Notes under the pieces: model-generated | Told to the model about the DNA's origin: nothing | Databases searched by the model: none | The model's input: the letters and a program-made list of their open reading frames with translations, nothing else | Shown: in pieces, positions 1-8,213 of the stretch | How positions within the stretch are numbered: position 1 is the first letter of the stretch | Layout of the letters: each line of letters begins with the position of its first letter | Program-made: the position numbers and the translations under genes | NCBI RefSeq assembly: GCF_020026305.1 | Contig: NZ_CP075691.1 | Coordinates: 186,001-250,000 of the forward strand | DNA length: 64,000 nucleotides | Source: Streptomyces sp. 135 | GTDB lineage: Bacteria; Actinomycetota; Actinomycetes; Streptomycetales; Streptomycetaceae | Direction of reading: 5' to 3'

Positions 1-312
1 GCCGTTGCGGTACAGGCCGTTCCAGTTCCACATGGCGTTGGGGTCGGCCCGCCACGCCTGCCAGCACATGGGGTCGAGCGTGGCCATCGCCGGATTCTGG
101 AAGTCGCTGCCCCAGCGCTGCCAGCAGCCGTAGTTGCGCGATGCCGGGTCGACGACCGATCCGTGGGCCACCGCGGTGCCACTCCAGGGGAGCAGGCCGA
201 GCAGCACGGCGACGAAGGTGCTCAGGACGAGCGTCAGACGGCGTTGACTGCCGTAGGCGTAGGCCCGCTTGCCGGGGGCCCGCTCACTATGGGCATGTAT
301 ATGACAATCCAT
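1..312 (-). CDS. AA10 lytic polysaccharide monooxygenase, N-terminal part (cut by window edge)
   Basis: Secreted copper enzyme that oxidatively cleaves crystalline cellulose or chitin. Only the first 104 codons are inside the window. The ATG at 312 follows AAGGAG at a good spacing. A basic N-terminus and hydrophobic stretch end in TAVA, and the mature protein would begin HGSVVDPASRNYGCW, so the N-terminal His that forms half of the copper histidine brace is present. The W/N-rich stretch MWNWNGLYRNG is typical of AA10. It lies 23 bp after another AA10 gene on the same strand, as the last visible gene of a cellulase operon. Substrate preference and any carbohydrate-binding module cannot be judged from this part. 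Confidence 0.88.
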   Translation of the reverse strand, partial: MDCHIHAHSERAPGKRAYAYGSQRRLTLVLSTFVAVLLGLLPWSGTAVAHGSVVDPASRNYGCWQRWGSDFQNPAMATLDPMCWQAWRADPNAMWNWNGLYRNG

Positions 313-335
313 GATCTCCTTCTTTCCGTGTTCCC

Positions 336-1454
336 TTACGGCTTGACGCAGGTGATCGAGCCGACCGGCAGGTTGCTCCCGGTCGAGGTGGCGGTGAAGC
401 CGAACGTCACGGTGCCGTCCGGCGGGATGGTGCGGTTGTGGTCGACGTTCTTGACCGTGACCGCGCCGTCGGATCCGGTACTGAGGGTGCCGTTCCAGAC
501 CTGATTGATCTTGGTGCCCGCGCCCGGCTGCCAGCGCACGGCCCATCCGTCACGGGCGGTGGTGTTGTGGTTCATCACCTCGACGGAACCCTGGAAGCCG
601 CCGTTCCAGGAGCTCGTCACCTTGTAGAGGGCCATACATCCGGTGTGCGGGTCGCTCGGGGTCGGCGTGGGGGTGGGCGTCGGCGTGGGGGTGCTCCCCG
701 GGTCGCGGATCCCCGTCACCTCGCCGTTGCCGCCGTCGAAGACGATGTCGGAGCAGGAGAAGAAGTTCTCCTGGCTGTCCGACCGCACCCACTGGATGAA
801 CATCATCGCGTCACCGGAGCGGCCCGAGGGCAGCTTGAGGTCCCAGTAGTAGTGACCGGATTCGCTGCCCACCGAGCCGGACTGCGGCGGGTCGGTGACG
901 GTCTGGATGAGCTCCAGGTCGCCCCAGCCCAGCGGCTTCGTGGGCGAGTAGCCGGGCTTGGACATGTACACCCTGAAGTCGCCGGGGTGCGCCGCCCAGT
1001 TGCTGTGCTTGATCCTGATCGTCGCCCCGGAGGTGAGGTGTGTCCGGGGCCAGTCGGCGCGGGCGGCGTTGTAGCCGGTGAAGTTGTACGGGGAGCGGTC
1101 ACCGGCACTGCACAGCTTGCCGTCAGGGACGTAACCCGGGCCGCGTCCGCCCGCGTTGGAGTCGAGCACGGCGAACCAGTTGTACAGCGCGTTCGCGCCG
1201 CTCTCCGCGAGCGCCGCCTTGCACGCCGGGTTCGTCGGGTCGAGCGCGCCGGTGCTGGTCTTGGCGTCCCGATAGCAGAGGTAGGTCCGCGATCCGGGCG
1301 TCATCGTCACACCGTGCGCCTGGGCGTCGTCCTGGCCGATCAGGGTCAGGCCGAGCCCGCTGAGCAGGGTGGCGAGCACCGCCAGCAAGGACAGCGGTCG
1401 TCTCTTGTTCCTACTCCTCCGGGTCCCCCCAGCACTTCGGGTGCTTCGGGTCAT
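336..1454 (-). CDS. AA10 lytic polysaccharide monooxygenase with C-terminal CBM2
   Basis: Secreted, probably cellulose-active LPMO of 372 aa. A signal peptide ends DDAQA and the mature chain starts with His (HGVTMTPGSRTY). The second copper His is likely that of AAHPGDFRVYM. The catalytic domain runs to about residue 250, then a Pro-Thr linker encoded by a short GC repeat near 660-695, then a CBM2 starting GCMALYKVTSSWNGGFQGSV with the usual Trp residues and terminal Cys. The ATG overlaps the stop of the upstream GH6 gene by 4 nt, implying translational coupling. It is the only protein in this operon in which I can see a cellulose-binding module. Confidence 0.93.
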   Translation of the reverse strand: MTRSTRSAGGTRRSRNKRRPLSLLAVLATLLSGLGLTLIGQDDAQAHGVTMTPGSRTYLCYRDAKTSTGALDPTNPACKAALAESGANALYNWFAVLDSNAGGRGPGYVPDGKLCSAGDRSPYNFTGYNAARADWPRTHLTSGATIRIKHSNWAAHPGDFRVYMSKPGYSPTKPLGWGDLELIQTVTDPPQSGSVGSESGHYYWDLKLPSGRSGDAMMFIQWVRSDSQENFFSCSDIVFDGGNGEVTGIRDPGSTPTPTPTPTPTPSDPHTGCMALYKVTSSWNGGFQGSVEVMNHNTTARDGWAVRWQPGAGTKINQVWNGTLSTGSDGAVTVKNVDHNRTIPPDGTVTFGFTATSTGSNLPVGSITCVKP

Positions 1455-2944
1455 GGCGTCTCCTTATTCGTCGTGGCCTTCGGGTCGGTCGGCACCGCCG
1501 GGTAGGCGTTCTTCACCAGCATCGAGAATTGGTCGTGGAACCAGTGACCGGCCAAGGGCGCGCCGGGCAGGGCGCCGGTCTTGCTGTTGCCCGCGCCGGG
1601 CACGGTGTAGGTGGGGTCGCACATCGGGTCCTTGCGCTTGCCCTCGTCGTTCGGGATGTCCTCGCCGGCCCCGTCGGACTCACCGGGCGGCTTGACCCAC
1701 AGGAACGCGTCCAGGTGCGACTCCGGGAAGCCGGACGGCGCACTCCGCGGCGGCTGCCCGAGCCCCGCGCCGTCGACGTTGCACCACAGCCCGCGATGCG
1801 CGCGCCGGTCGGCCTTGGATTCGGCGACGTAGGTGTCGAGCGTGGTGCTCTTGCTCTCGGCGGTCGGCCGGGCGGAGCCGCCCCAGCCGTTGCGGGAGGT
1901 GTCGATGACCATGCCGGTGGAGGCGGGCCAGCCTGCCGCGACCAGAGTTCGGTGCAGGTTCCTGGTGAAGTCCGACTCGTCGAAGTTGGGGTTCCACCCG
2001 TAGAACTCGCTGGACTTGACCATGTTGCCGCCGACCGTCCTGTCCGGGTCGGTCAGGAACGGCTCCTCCAGCGGCGTGTAGTTGGAGACGTTGGTGACCA
2101 ACCCGTCGACGCTGCTCAGCCCGGCCGCGGTGCCCTTCGCCACCTCGGTGTACAACTCCACGGTCTGCGCGAGGTTGGTGTCCCAGCCGAGCCAACCGGA
2201 GTGCGCGACGTCCAGATACGTATAGACGTTGGGGATGGCGTGCAGCTTGTCCAGGGCGTACTGGGCGGCCTTTACGTAGATGCCGCTGCTCTTGGCCTGG
2301 GCGCACTCCGGGTCGGCGGTGTTGGTCACCAAGTTCGGCAGACCGTCCGGTTCGATGACCGTGGTGATGCGGACGTTCCGGTACTTGGGGTTCTTGAAGA
2401 CGCTCGCGATGCCGTCGATGTAGTCGTTCTTGTAGCGGTCAAGGCCCGCCTCGGTCAGCGGCAGTTCGCCGTTGGAGGCCAGGGACGCGCAGTCCCGCCC
2501 CGGCAGGTCGTACACGACGAACGTGGCCGTGATCGGCTTCCCGGGCTTCTTCTGGGCCAGCGCCAGGTCGAGGTGGTCGGCCAGGCTCTTGCGGCCGGCG
2601 TTGGCGTCGCCGCCGCGGATCGCCGCGATCCGGTCCAGCCAGACGGCGGTGGGATATCTCTTGACCTTCTCCATCTTGGCCTTGAGCGCGGTGTCCGGGG
2701 TTTTGGCGATGGAACGCTTGACGTTGGCCGCGTAGTCGGGGTTGACGTAGAAGCTCGCGCCGGCGAAGGGGTTGTCGACGTGCGCTTTCGCGGCGGCGTG
2801 TGCTGCCGAGGCGGCCGCGGGCCCTCCCGTGAGCTGTCCCGCCGCGCCGAGCATCAGGGTGGCCAGGGCGGTGGCCAGGGCCACCGACCGACGTCGGCGC
2901 GAGCGCACCGGGCGTGGGCCGGCCGAGCTGTTCGGGTCGGTCAT
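1451..2944 (-). CDS. GH6 cellobiohydrolase (exoglucanase), secreted
   Basis: Family 6 glycoside hydrolase of 497 aa releasing cellobiose from cellulose chain ends. A basic N-terminus (RSRRRRSVALATALATL) and Ala-rich segment form the signal peptide. The catalytic domain starts near NPFAGASFYVNPDY. The first GH6 signature, VVYDLPGRDCASLASNG, is present and the catalytic-Asp region reads VIEPDGLPN. The domain is much longer than that of the endoglucanase at 7170-8135, which fits the extra active-site loops of exo-acting GH6 enzymes; the exo assignment rests on this. No CBM is visible. It overlaps GH12 upstream and the LPMO downstream by 4 nt each. GAGGAG lies just before the ATG, inside the end of the GH12 gene. 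Confidence 0.92.
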   Translation of the reverse strand: MTDPNSSAGPRPVRSRRRRSVALATALATLMLGAAGQLTGGPAAASAAHAAAKAHVDNPFAGASFYVNPDYAANVKRSIAKTPDTALKAKMEKVKRYPTAVWLDRIAAIRGGDANAGRKSLADHLDLALAQKKPGKPITATFVVYDLPGRDCASLASNGELPLTEAGLDRYKNDYIDGIASVFKNPKYRNVRITTVIEPDGLPNLVTNTADPECAQAKSSGIYVKAAQYALDKLHAIPNVYTYLDVAHSGWLGWDTNLAQTVELYTEVAKGTAAGLSSVDGLVTNVSNYTPLEEPFLTDPDRTVGGNMVKSSEFYGWNPNFDESDFTRNLHRTLVAAGWPASTGMVIDTSRNGWGGSARPTAESKSTTLDTYVAESKADRRAHRGLWCNVDGAGLGQPPRSAPSGFPESHLDAFLWVKPPGESDGAGEDIPNDEGKRKDPMCDPTYTVPGAGNSKTGALPGAPLAGHWFHDQFSMLVKNAYPAVPTDPKATTNKETP

Positions 2945-3795
2945 CGTGTCTCCTCAAGGGTCCGGAGGGCGTCGGAGTGCGGGCGGGCCCCGGGACGGGC
3001 GGCGCCGGTGAGGACGGTCGACGAGAAGGAGTTCACCGACAGTCCCGTGCCGTTCCGCCAGGGCTCGAACCCGGCCTGAACACTCGTCAGGTACCAGTCG
3101 TTCCGGGCCATGCCGCGGGCGACGGCCTGCCGGACGAAGTCCATGACGTCGAAGCTCCAGCTCGTGATCGCCGACGGGGCGACGAAGCTCAGCACGTCGT
3201 TGCCGCCGTTGTGGCCCGACCAGACCTGCCACGTGCGGCCGGCCACGGTGGCCGTGCCCACCTGCGTGCCGATGGGCTGGATCGGACCCGCCTTGTTGAA
3301 CCAGACCATGATCTCGGTCCGGTTCACGCCGTCCTTCCGTGGTGTCGGGTCGAGCCAGATGTCGTACGAGGCGTTGTAGACCGCGTCGCTGACATAGCCG
3401 TAGGAAATGCTGGTGGGCGCGCTGGAGATGGTGCTGAGCCGTGCCGGAAGGTTGGTCCCCGGCGAGCAGTTGGCGTAGTGGCAGCCGTTGAAGAGGGACG
3501 GGTATGACTTGGGGGCGCCGTCGAGCGGCACGGAACCGTCGGCCCGGGTGACCTTGAAGCCCGTGTCCGAGACGGAGACGCACTGCGTCTCGCTGGTGCC
3601 CCAGCGGTTGTTCTGGGCGACGTAGCGCCCCTGGACCGTGGTCGAGCCGAATGGTTCGCAGATCGTGGTGTCGGCCTGCGCCGGTGCCGACGCGGTGACA
3701 AGCGTGGTGCCGAGCGCGGTGACGACGGCAAGAGCCGTGATGAGCCTTCCCAACGGGCCGTGCCGGGCGCTGACTTGATGCGGTAACGGTCGCAT
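2941..3795 (-). CDS. GH12 endo-beta-1,4-glucanase, secreted
   Basis: Family 12 endoglucanase, 284 aa from the ATG at 3795, first gene of the cellulase operon. The signal peptide ends ASAPAQA before DTTICEPFGSTTVQGRY. GH12 features include the NNRWG motif, the region TEIMVWFNKAGPIQPIG holding the Glu nucleophile, and the C-terminal segment with YLTSVQAGFEPW. There is no CBM, unlike some Streptomyces CelB proteins. An in-frame ATG at 3873 would add 26 residues, but it sits on the CebR operator and would read through it. The 3795 ATG follows GAGAGG and gives a proper signal peptide, so it is preferred. Confidence 0.92.
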   Translation of the reverse strand: MRPLPHQVSARHGPLGRLITALAVVTALGTTLVTASAPAQADTTICEPFGSTTVQGRYVAQNNRWGTSETQCVSVSDTGFKVTRADGSVPLDGAPKSYPSLFNGCHYANCSPGTNLPARLSTISSAPTSISYGYVSDAVYNASYDIWLDPTPRKDGVNRTEIMVWFNKAGPIQPIGTQVGTATVAGRTWQVWSGHNGGNDVLSFVAPSAITSWSFDVMDFVRQAVARGMARNDWYLTSVQAGFEPWRNGTGLSVNSFSSTVLTGAARPGARPHSDALRTLEETR

Positions 3796-3858
3796 CGGGG
3801 GGCCTCTCGTGAGAGTGCGGGGGGCGACCTCGTGGACGCGCTCCCGTCTCCCCCATGA

Positions 3859-3872
3859 TGGGAGCGCTCCCA
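3859..3872. promoter_or_regulatory. CebR operator (perfect 14-bp palindrome)
   Basis: TGGGAGCGCTCCCA matches the known CebR binding consensus of Streptomyces exactly. CebR is the LacI-family repressor released by cello-oligosaccharides. The site lies 64 bp upstream of the GH12 start and should control the whole GH12-GH6-LPMO-LPMO operon. No cebR or cebEFG genes are in the window. Confidence 0.92.
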
Positions 3873-4011
3873 CTGGTGGTTCGGTCGGGGACTCTAAAAG
3901 GCCCGCATGTTCCTGACAAGGGCAGGCGCGGCAATCCGGCGACGGAATTTTCGAAAGAGCAGGTCAAAAAGGTGCCGATGACTGAAGCCCGGAGTCGCAG
4001 AAGGGGCGATC

Positions 4012-4708
4012 GTGGGCGAGCTGGCCGACAAGATCGCACTGGTGACCGCCGACAAGATCGCACTGGTGACCGGAGGCTCACGCGGGATCGGGCGCGCGGT
4101 CGCCGTGCCGCTCGCCGCCGATGGGGCGCTGGTCGCGGTCCACTACGGCGGCAATCGCGCGGCCGCCGCGGAGACCGTGGCACGGATCGCCGAGGCCGGC
4201 GGCCGGGCGTTCGCGGTACAGGCCCGGTTCGGCGGCAAGGGTGCGGTGGACCGGCTGTTCGGGGAACTCACCGCCGGGCTGGCGGACCACGGCGCGGACG
4301 GCCTGGACATCCTCGTCCACAACTCGGGCATCCACTCGGCCACTCCGATCGGGCAGCTCACCGACCGCCTGTTGGCGGTCAACGTGAGCGCGCCGGTCTT
4401 CGTGGGTACACCGTCACCAGGCGGCGCCGGCGGCTCTCGGCCCGTCGCTCGCCAACGATCTGGGCCGCCGTGGGATCACCGTGAACACCGTCGAACCCGG
4501 CGTGGTGCTGACCGACATGACCGCCCACCACGCCGAGACCCCGGGGGGCGCCCGCCTGGAGGCCATCACCGCACTCGGACGGATCGGCGCGCCGGCGGAC
4601 GTCGCCGACGTGGTGGGCTTCCCGGCGGGCCCGCAGGGCCGCTGGGTGACCGGCCAGGCCATCGATGTCTCCGGCGGTACCTACCTCGGGCCGATCGCGG
4701 CCGGGTGA
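4012..4708 (+). pseudogene. Short-chain dehydrogenase/reductase remnant
   Basis: The 5' part, from the GTG at 4012, has the SDR cofactor motif VTGGSRGIGRAVA, then HYGGN and LDILVHNSGIHSATPIG, up to NVSAPVFVG near 4405. The 3' part lies in a different frame: LANDLGRRGITVNTVEPGVV to SGGTYLGPIAAG, ending at 4708. Between them roughly 40 residues normally found in the family are missing, including the catalytic Ser and the YxxxK motif. A 24-bp tandem duplication in the 5' end also disturbs the cofactor site. With an internal deletion, a frame change and a duplication, it cannot encode an active SDR. It is divergent from the cellulase operon. Confidence 0.85.
4024..4071 (+). repeat. 24-bp perfect tandem duplication in the SDR pseudogene
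   Basis: Positions 4024-4047 and 4048-4071 are identical. The duplication keeps frame and repeats the eight residues around DKIALVT directly before the glycine-rich motif. It looks like a replication-slippage event. Confidence 0.95.
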
Positions 4709-4731
4709 ATCGCCCGCACCCCCGGTCCTTG

Positions 4732-4768
4732 CCCGTGTGCCGGTGCGCGGCACGCTCCGGCACACGGG
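4732..4768. terminator. Bidirectional hairpin terminator
   Basis: Perfect 12-bp arms, CCCGTGTGCCGG (4732-4743) and CCGGCACACGGG (4757-4768), with a 13-nt loop. It sits between the convergent ends of the SDR remnant (4708) and the Tat-exported protein (4776). There is no T-tract, as is usual for Streptomyces terminators. Confidence 0.75.
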
Positions 4769-4775
4769 TGTGGCT

Positions 4776-5705
4776 TCATTCGGCCAGGTGGACGCGGGCT
4801 GCGGCGATCGGGCGGTCGGCCGCCTTGCGGGGTGTCGAGGAGTTCACGCTCCAGCGGTAGCCGGCGAAGAGCTTCGTGGTGGGGTCCGCGTAGAACACCA
4901 TGTGGCCGTAGCCGACGCCGTTGCTCTCCGCCCAGCCCGCGGTGCCGTCGGCCGTCTCCTCGATACGGGTGTCGGGGAAGCCCCGGTATGTCGCCTCGGC
5001 GCCCTCGGAGGCGGCCGGATTGCCGTGCGGGTCGCTGGTGCAGTCGATGACCTCGAAGACGTACGGGACGACGCCCTCACCGACCTTGCCGTCCACCGGG
5101 GAAGCCAGTGTGCCCTTGCGCTCCCGGATCATGACGATGTGCCCGGTGTACGGCTGGGTGGTGACATCCGGGTCGTAGTCGAAAGCGACCAGGTCCCCGG
5201 GGCGGAGGTTGACCGGCTTGGTCACTCCGGTGACGTGCGGGACGGACGCCGCGTTCGTGAAGCCCTCACGGAACTTCTCCGCCGTCGGATAGAACTTGCC
5301 GGGCTCGGTCTTGAAGTACTGGCTGAAGTACTCCCTGGTCGCCCAGCCGTACGCCGTGCCGGTGCCGTAGGCACGCTGCAGGACCATGGTCAGGAACGAC
5401 GAGCACTGAGCCAGTGCGGAGAACTGCTCCGGGTGGCCGGGAGCGCCCCAGACGAGGGAGGAGTTCTCGTCCGGGAACTGCCCCGCCGTCTTGTAGCGAT
5501 TGGCTCCGTCGCTCCACGGCCGCATCCGCAGGTAGTCGATCAGCGTTTCGGCCTCGATCTGGTGCGGCAGCTTCAGCTGGTACGGGCTCGGCGTCGGCGC
5601 CTCGGCGGCCGACGCGGTGCCCGCCGCCGAGCCGGCCATCACCACGGCGCCCGCACCGGCCGAGCCCGCCAGCAGTCTTCGGCGGCTGAGTGAGTGACCT
5701 GTCAT
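4776..5705 (-). CDS. Tat-exported protein, possible NlpC/P60- or CHAP-like cysteine peptidase
   Basis: A 309-aa protein with a twin-arginine signal (SLSRRRLLAGSAGAGAVVMAG) ending near TASAAEAPTP. I do not recognise a named family with certainty. A possible Cys nucleophile lies in LAQCSSFLTMVLQRAYG, followed by VNLRPGDLVAFDYD and a His in YTGHIVMIRE. This Cys, then LRPGDLVAFD, then GHIVMI order is that of NlpC/P60 or CHAP amidases, so a murein or peptide amidase is possible. The ATG at 5705 puts the RR motif near the N-terminus; an ATG at 5738 would add 11 residues. Divergent from the FUSC-type gene. Confidence 0.7.
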   Translation of the reverse strand: MTGHSLSRRRLLAGSAGAGAVVMAGSAAGTASAAEAPTPSPYQLKLPHQIEAETLIDYLRMRPWSDGANRYKTAGQFPDENSSLVWGAPGHPEQFSALAQCSSFLTMVLQRAYGTGTAYGWATREYFSQYFKTEPGKFYPTAEKFREGFTNAASVPHVTGVTKPVNLRPGDLVAFDYDPDVTTQPYTGHIVMIRERKGTLASPVDGKVGEGVVPYVFEVIDCTSDPHGNPAASEGAEATYRGFPDTRIEETADGTAGWAESNGVGYGHMVFYADPTTKLFAGYRWSVNSSTPRKAADRPIAAARVHLAE

Positions 5706-5858
5706 GGTTGTTTCCCCCCGGACCGGATGGTCGGACATTGTTTCCCGATCCTATGTCCGCAGGATCACGGGTCGCGGCGCCCGGTCGGCGTACCCCGTGA
5801 CGGGCGGTGCGGAACGGCGTCCGGGGGGTTCCTGGGACTGAAGTGTGCTGAGTGGCTC

Positions 5859-7118
5859 ATGATCGGGCACGTGAATGGGATGCCGGACGTATCAGCACCC
5901 GTGATCAAACTGGTGCGGCGGACCACCGAACCCGTCGCGGCGCAGACGCTGCGTTCCACGGCCGCCGCCGTCATCTCCTTCAGCGTTGCCCTGATGGTCC
6001 TGCCCGCGCAACCCGCTCCCCTGACGGCCCCGCTGACCGCGCTCCTGGTCGTCCAGGTCACCCTGTACGCGACCCTCACCACCGGCATTCGGCGCGTGAA
6101 CTCCGTAGTCGTCGGTGTCCTCATCGCCATCGGCTTCACCGCCCTGGTCGGGCTGACCTGGTGGAGCCTCGGCCTGACGATCTTCACCTCACTGATCATC
6201 GGCCGTTTCGTACGGGTGAACGAGTTCGTGCCCGAGGTGGCGATCAGCGCGATGCTGGTCCTGGGTGTCTCCCAGGCCACGTCGGCGGCCTGGCACCGGG
6301 TACTGGAGACACTGATCGGCGCCGGGGTGGGTCTGCTGTTCAACCTGCTGTTCGCGCCCCCGGTGTGGACGCAGTCGGCGGGGGCGTCCATCGACGGGCT
6401 GGCGCGCGGGATGGGCAACATGTTCCGCACCATGGGGGCGGAGATCGCCGGGGGCCACCTCCCCTTCCCGCACGCGGCCGCCCGGCTGCACGAGGCGCGG
6501 CGGCTCGACCACGACATCGTGGAGGTCGACGCCTCGCTGCGGCAGGCGGAGGAGAGCCTGCGGATGAACCCACGTGTACGGGAGGGGCTGCTGTCCCGGG
6601 TGGTGCTGCGGACGGGCCTTGACACCCTGGAGATCTGCGCGGTGGTGCTGCGGGTGCTGACCCGGAGCCTGACGGACCTGGCGAAGTTCCGTACGGAGGA
6701 GTCGCTGTTCCCGCCGGACGTGTCGGCCGGCATCAAGGAGCTGTTCGAACAACTGGCCGACGCCATCGAGAGCTTCGCCCGGCTGATCACCACTCAGGTG
6801 GCCGCCAACGCCGAGGACGCCGAGGAGCGGCTGACCGCCGCCCTGGCCGCGAGCCGGGTCACCCGCGACCGGGTCGCCGACATGCTCCTCGAGGACGTAC
6901 AGGAGCACCCCAGGCAGTGGCAGCTGCACGGCGCGCTGCTCGCCGAGGTCGACCGGATCCTCGACGAGCTGGACCTCCACAAGCGCACCGAGCGCCTCAT
7001 GCAGGAGCTGGACCGCCACTCGGCGGAGGTCAGCGAGCGCCACCCGCGGCTCGCGGCGCTGCGCCGCCGGCTGCGCGGTGAGAGCGGCAGGGAGCGGCGG
7101 CCGACCGTGGAGGCGTGA
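5859..7118 (+). CDS. FUSC / aromatic acid exporter-like membrane protein
   Basis: Integral membrane protein of about 419 aa. The N-terminal half has five or six hydrophobic segments (for example TAAAVISFSVALMVL, VVVGVLIAIGFTALVGL, ISAMLVLGVSQ, LIGAGVGLLFNLLFAPP), as in FUSC/ArAE proteins linked to efflux of aromatic acids or fusaric acid. The C-terminal half is cytoplasmic, charged and helical, with coiled-coil-like stretches such as RLHEARRLDHDIVEVDASLRQ. The start is uncertain: ATGs at 5859 and 5880 are both in frame with weak ribosome-binding sites. It shares an intergenic region with the Tat-exported protein and has no other operon partner. Substrate unknown. Confidence 0.75.
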   Translation: MIGHVNGMPDVSAPVIKLVRRTTEPVAAQTLRSTAAAVISFSVALMVLPAQPAPLTAPLTALLVVQVTLYATLTTGIRRVNSVVVGVLIAIGFTALVGLTWWSLGLTIFTSLIIGRFVRVNEFVPEVAISAMLVLGVSQATSAAWHRVLETLIGAGVGLLFNLLFAPPVWTQSAGASIDGLARGMGNMFRTMGAEIAGGHLPFPHAAARLHEARRLDHDIVEVDASLRQAEESLRMNPRVREGLLSRVVLRTGLDTLEICAVVLRVLTRSLTDLAKFRTEESLFPPDVSAGIKELFEQLADAIESFARLITTQVAANAEDAEERLTAALAASRVTRDRVADMLLEDVQEHPRQWQLHGALLAEVDRILDELDLHKRTERLMQELDRHSAEVSERHPRLAALRRRLRGESGRERRPTVEA

Positions 7119-7140
7119 GGCCGGCACACGCGGAACTCCA

Positions 7141-7167
7141 CGGCCCGTCTCGCCGGTGCGCGGGCCG
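7141..7167. terminator. Possible hairpin between convergent genes
   Basis: CGGCCCG (7141-7147) and CGGGCCG (7161-7167) can pair around a 13-nt loop. It lies between the FUSC gene end (7118) and the GH6 endoglucanase end (7170). Short arms in GC-rich DNA make this tentative. Confidence 0.35.
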
Positions 7168-7169
7168 GT

Positions 7170-8135
7170 TCAGTAGCCGTAGATCATCTTGTACGCGACT
7201 TCGGGGAGGAACTGACCGGCCGAAGAGCCGGCTCCGACGCCGCAGTCACCGTCGGACTCACCCGGGACCTTGATCCACAGCAGCATCTCGGCGCCTCCGC
7301 CCAGCTGGGTGGGGGTGCCGATACGGCGGCCCGAGGGATTGCACCACTGCCCGTCGGAGCCGTTGCCGTTGCGGCTCGTGTCGACGACGAACGGCTTGGT
7401 GTAGCCGTACCGGGCGCTGAGTTCCCTGTTGACGGCGTTGCCGTACGCGGTGTTCTCGGCCGTGGTGAGGTAGTTGGAGACGTTGAGCGAGAAGCCGTGG
7501 GCCTGTCGGACGCCGGCTTCGTGGAGGCGCCGGGCCATGGTCGCCGCGCTCGCCCAGCCCGGATTGCCGGCGTCGAGGTAGACCCACGTGTGGGGAGCCC
7601 GGCGGTTGAACTCGGCGAGGGCGCCGGTGAGCATGACCTCGCGTTCGTCGATCTGGGCCTGGGTCATGCAGCCGTAGTCCCCGAGGGAGTCCGGTTCGAG
7701 GACGACGACGGCCGGGCGGTCCGCGATCCCGCCCGCGAACTGGGCGATCCAGTTCGCGTAGGCGGACGGCGATGAGGCCCCGCCTCCGGAGTGCCCGCCG
7801 CAGTAGTCGCGGTTGTAGATGTTGTAGGCGACGAGGACGGGCAGCTTGTCCCGGGCATCGGCAGCCCCCACGTACGCACCGGTGGCGGTGCCGATGGTGC
7901 CGCTCCACGAGCCGAACCAGCGGGCCATCGGAGTCTTGGCGATGGCGGCGTCGATCGCGGGCGCCCGGCCGTCGCGGGGGTTGGCGGCGACCCACCGCCG
8001 CGCGCTGGAGTCGGGGTCCACGTAGAAACCGTTGGTCATGCTCGTCGGGTCGGCCGCGTGGGCGGAGGGTGCGGCGGCGAGTGTCAGCGACAGTGCGGAG
8101 AGTGCTGCCAGCAGGGTGAGCAGTCTGCGGCGCAT
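7170..8135 (-). CDS. GH6 endo-beta-1,4-glucanase, secreted
   Basis: Family 6 endoglucanase of 321 aa. The signal peptide (MRRRLLTLLAALSALSLTLA) ends APSAHA before ADPTSMTNGFYVDPDS. GH6 hallmarks are AYNIYNRDYCGGHSGGG, the catalytic-Asp motif VVLEPDSLGDYGC and VDTSRNGNGSDGQWCNPSGR. The catalytic domain fills the protein, with no CBM or linker. Its compact size and EPDSLG form are those of endo-acting GH6 enzymes. The ATG at 8135 has GAGG upstream; in-frame starts further up would read through the operator and repeats. It appears to be a single gene under the CebR-like site at 8214-8227. Confidence 0.93.
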   Translation of the reverse strand: MRRRLLTLLAALSALSLTLAAAPSAHAADPTSMTNGFYVDPDSSARRWVAANPRDGRAPAIDAAIAKTPMARWFGSWSGTIGTATGAYVGAADARDKLPVLVAYNIYNRDYCGGHSGGGASSPSAYANWIAQFAGGIADRPAVVVLEPDSLGDYGCMTQAQIDEREVMLTGALAEFNRRAPHTWVYLDAGNPGWASAATMARRLHEAGVRQAHGFSLNVSNYLTTAENTAYGNAVNRELSARYGYTKPFVVDTSRNGNGSDGQWCNPSGRRIGTPTQLGGGAEMLLWIKVPGESDGDCGVGAGSSAGQFLPEVAYKMIYGY

Positions 8136-8165
8136 GACGGTACCTCGGCTTTCTGGCAGGGATGC

Positions 8166-8210
8166 GTCGGATGGTCGGCCGAGCACGGGATGTCGGATGG
8201 TCGGCCGAGC
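8166..8210. repeat. 19-bp direct repeat in the GH6 endoglucanase leader
   Basis: GTCGGATGGTCGGCCGAGC occurs at 8166-8184 and again at 8192-8210, a 26-bp period. The repeats lie between the CebR-like operator and the GH6 start codon, so they would be in the 5' untranslated leader or overlap the promoter. Function unknown. Confidence 0.85.
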
Positions 8211-8213
8211 GCG

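Noticed and set aside
655..700. Short GGCGTGGGGGTG-type repeat
   Set aside because: It is simply the codon repeat of the Pro-Thr linker between the LPMO domain and CBM2.
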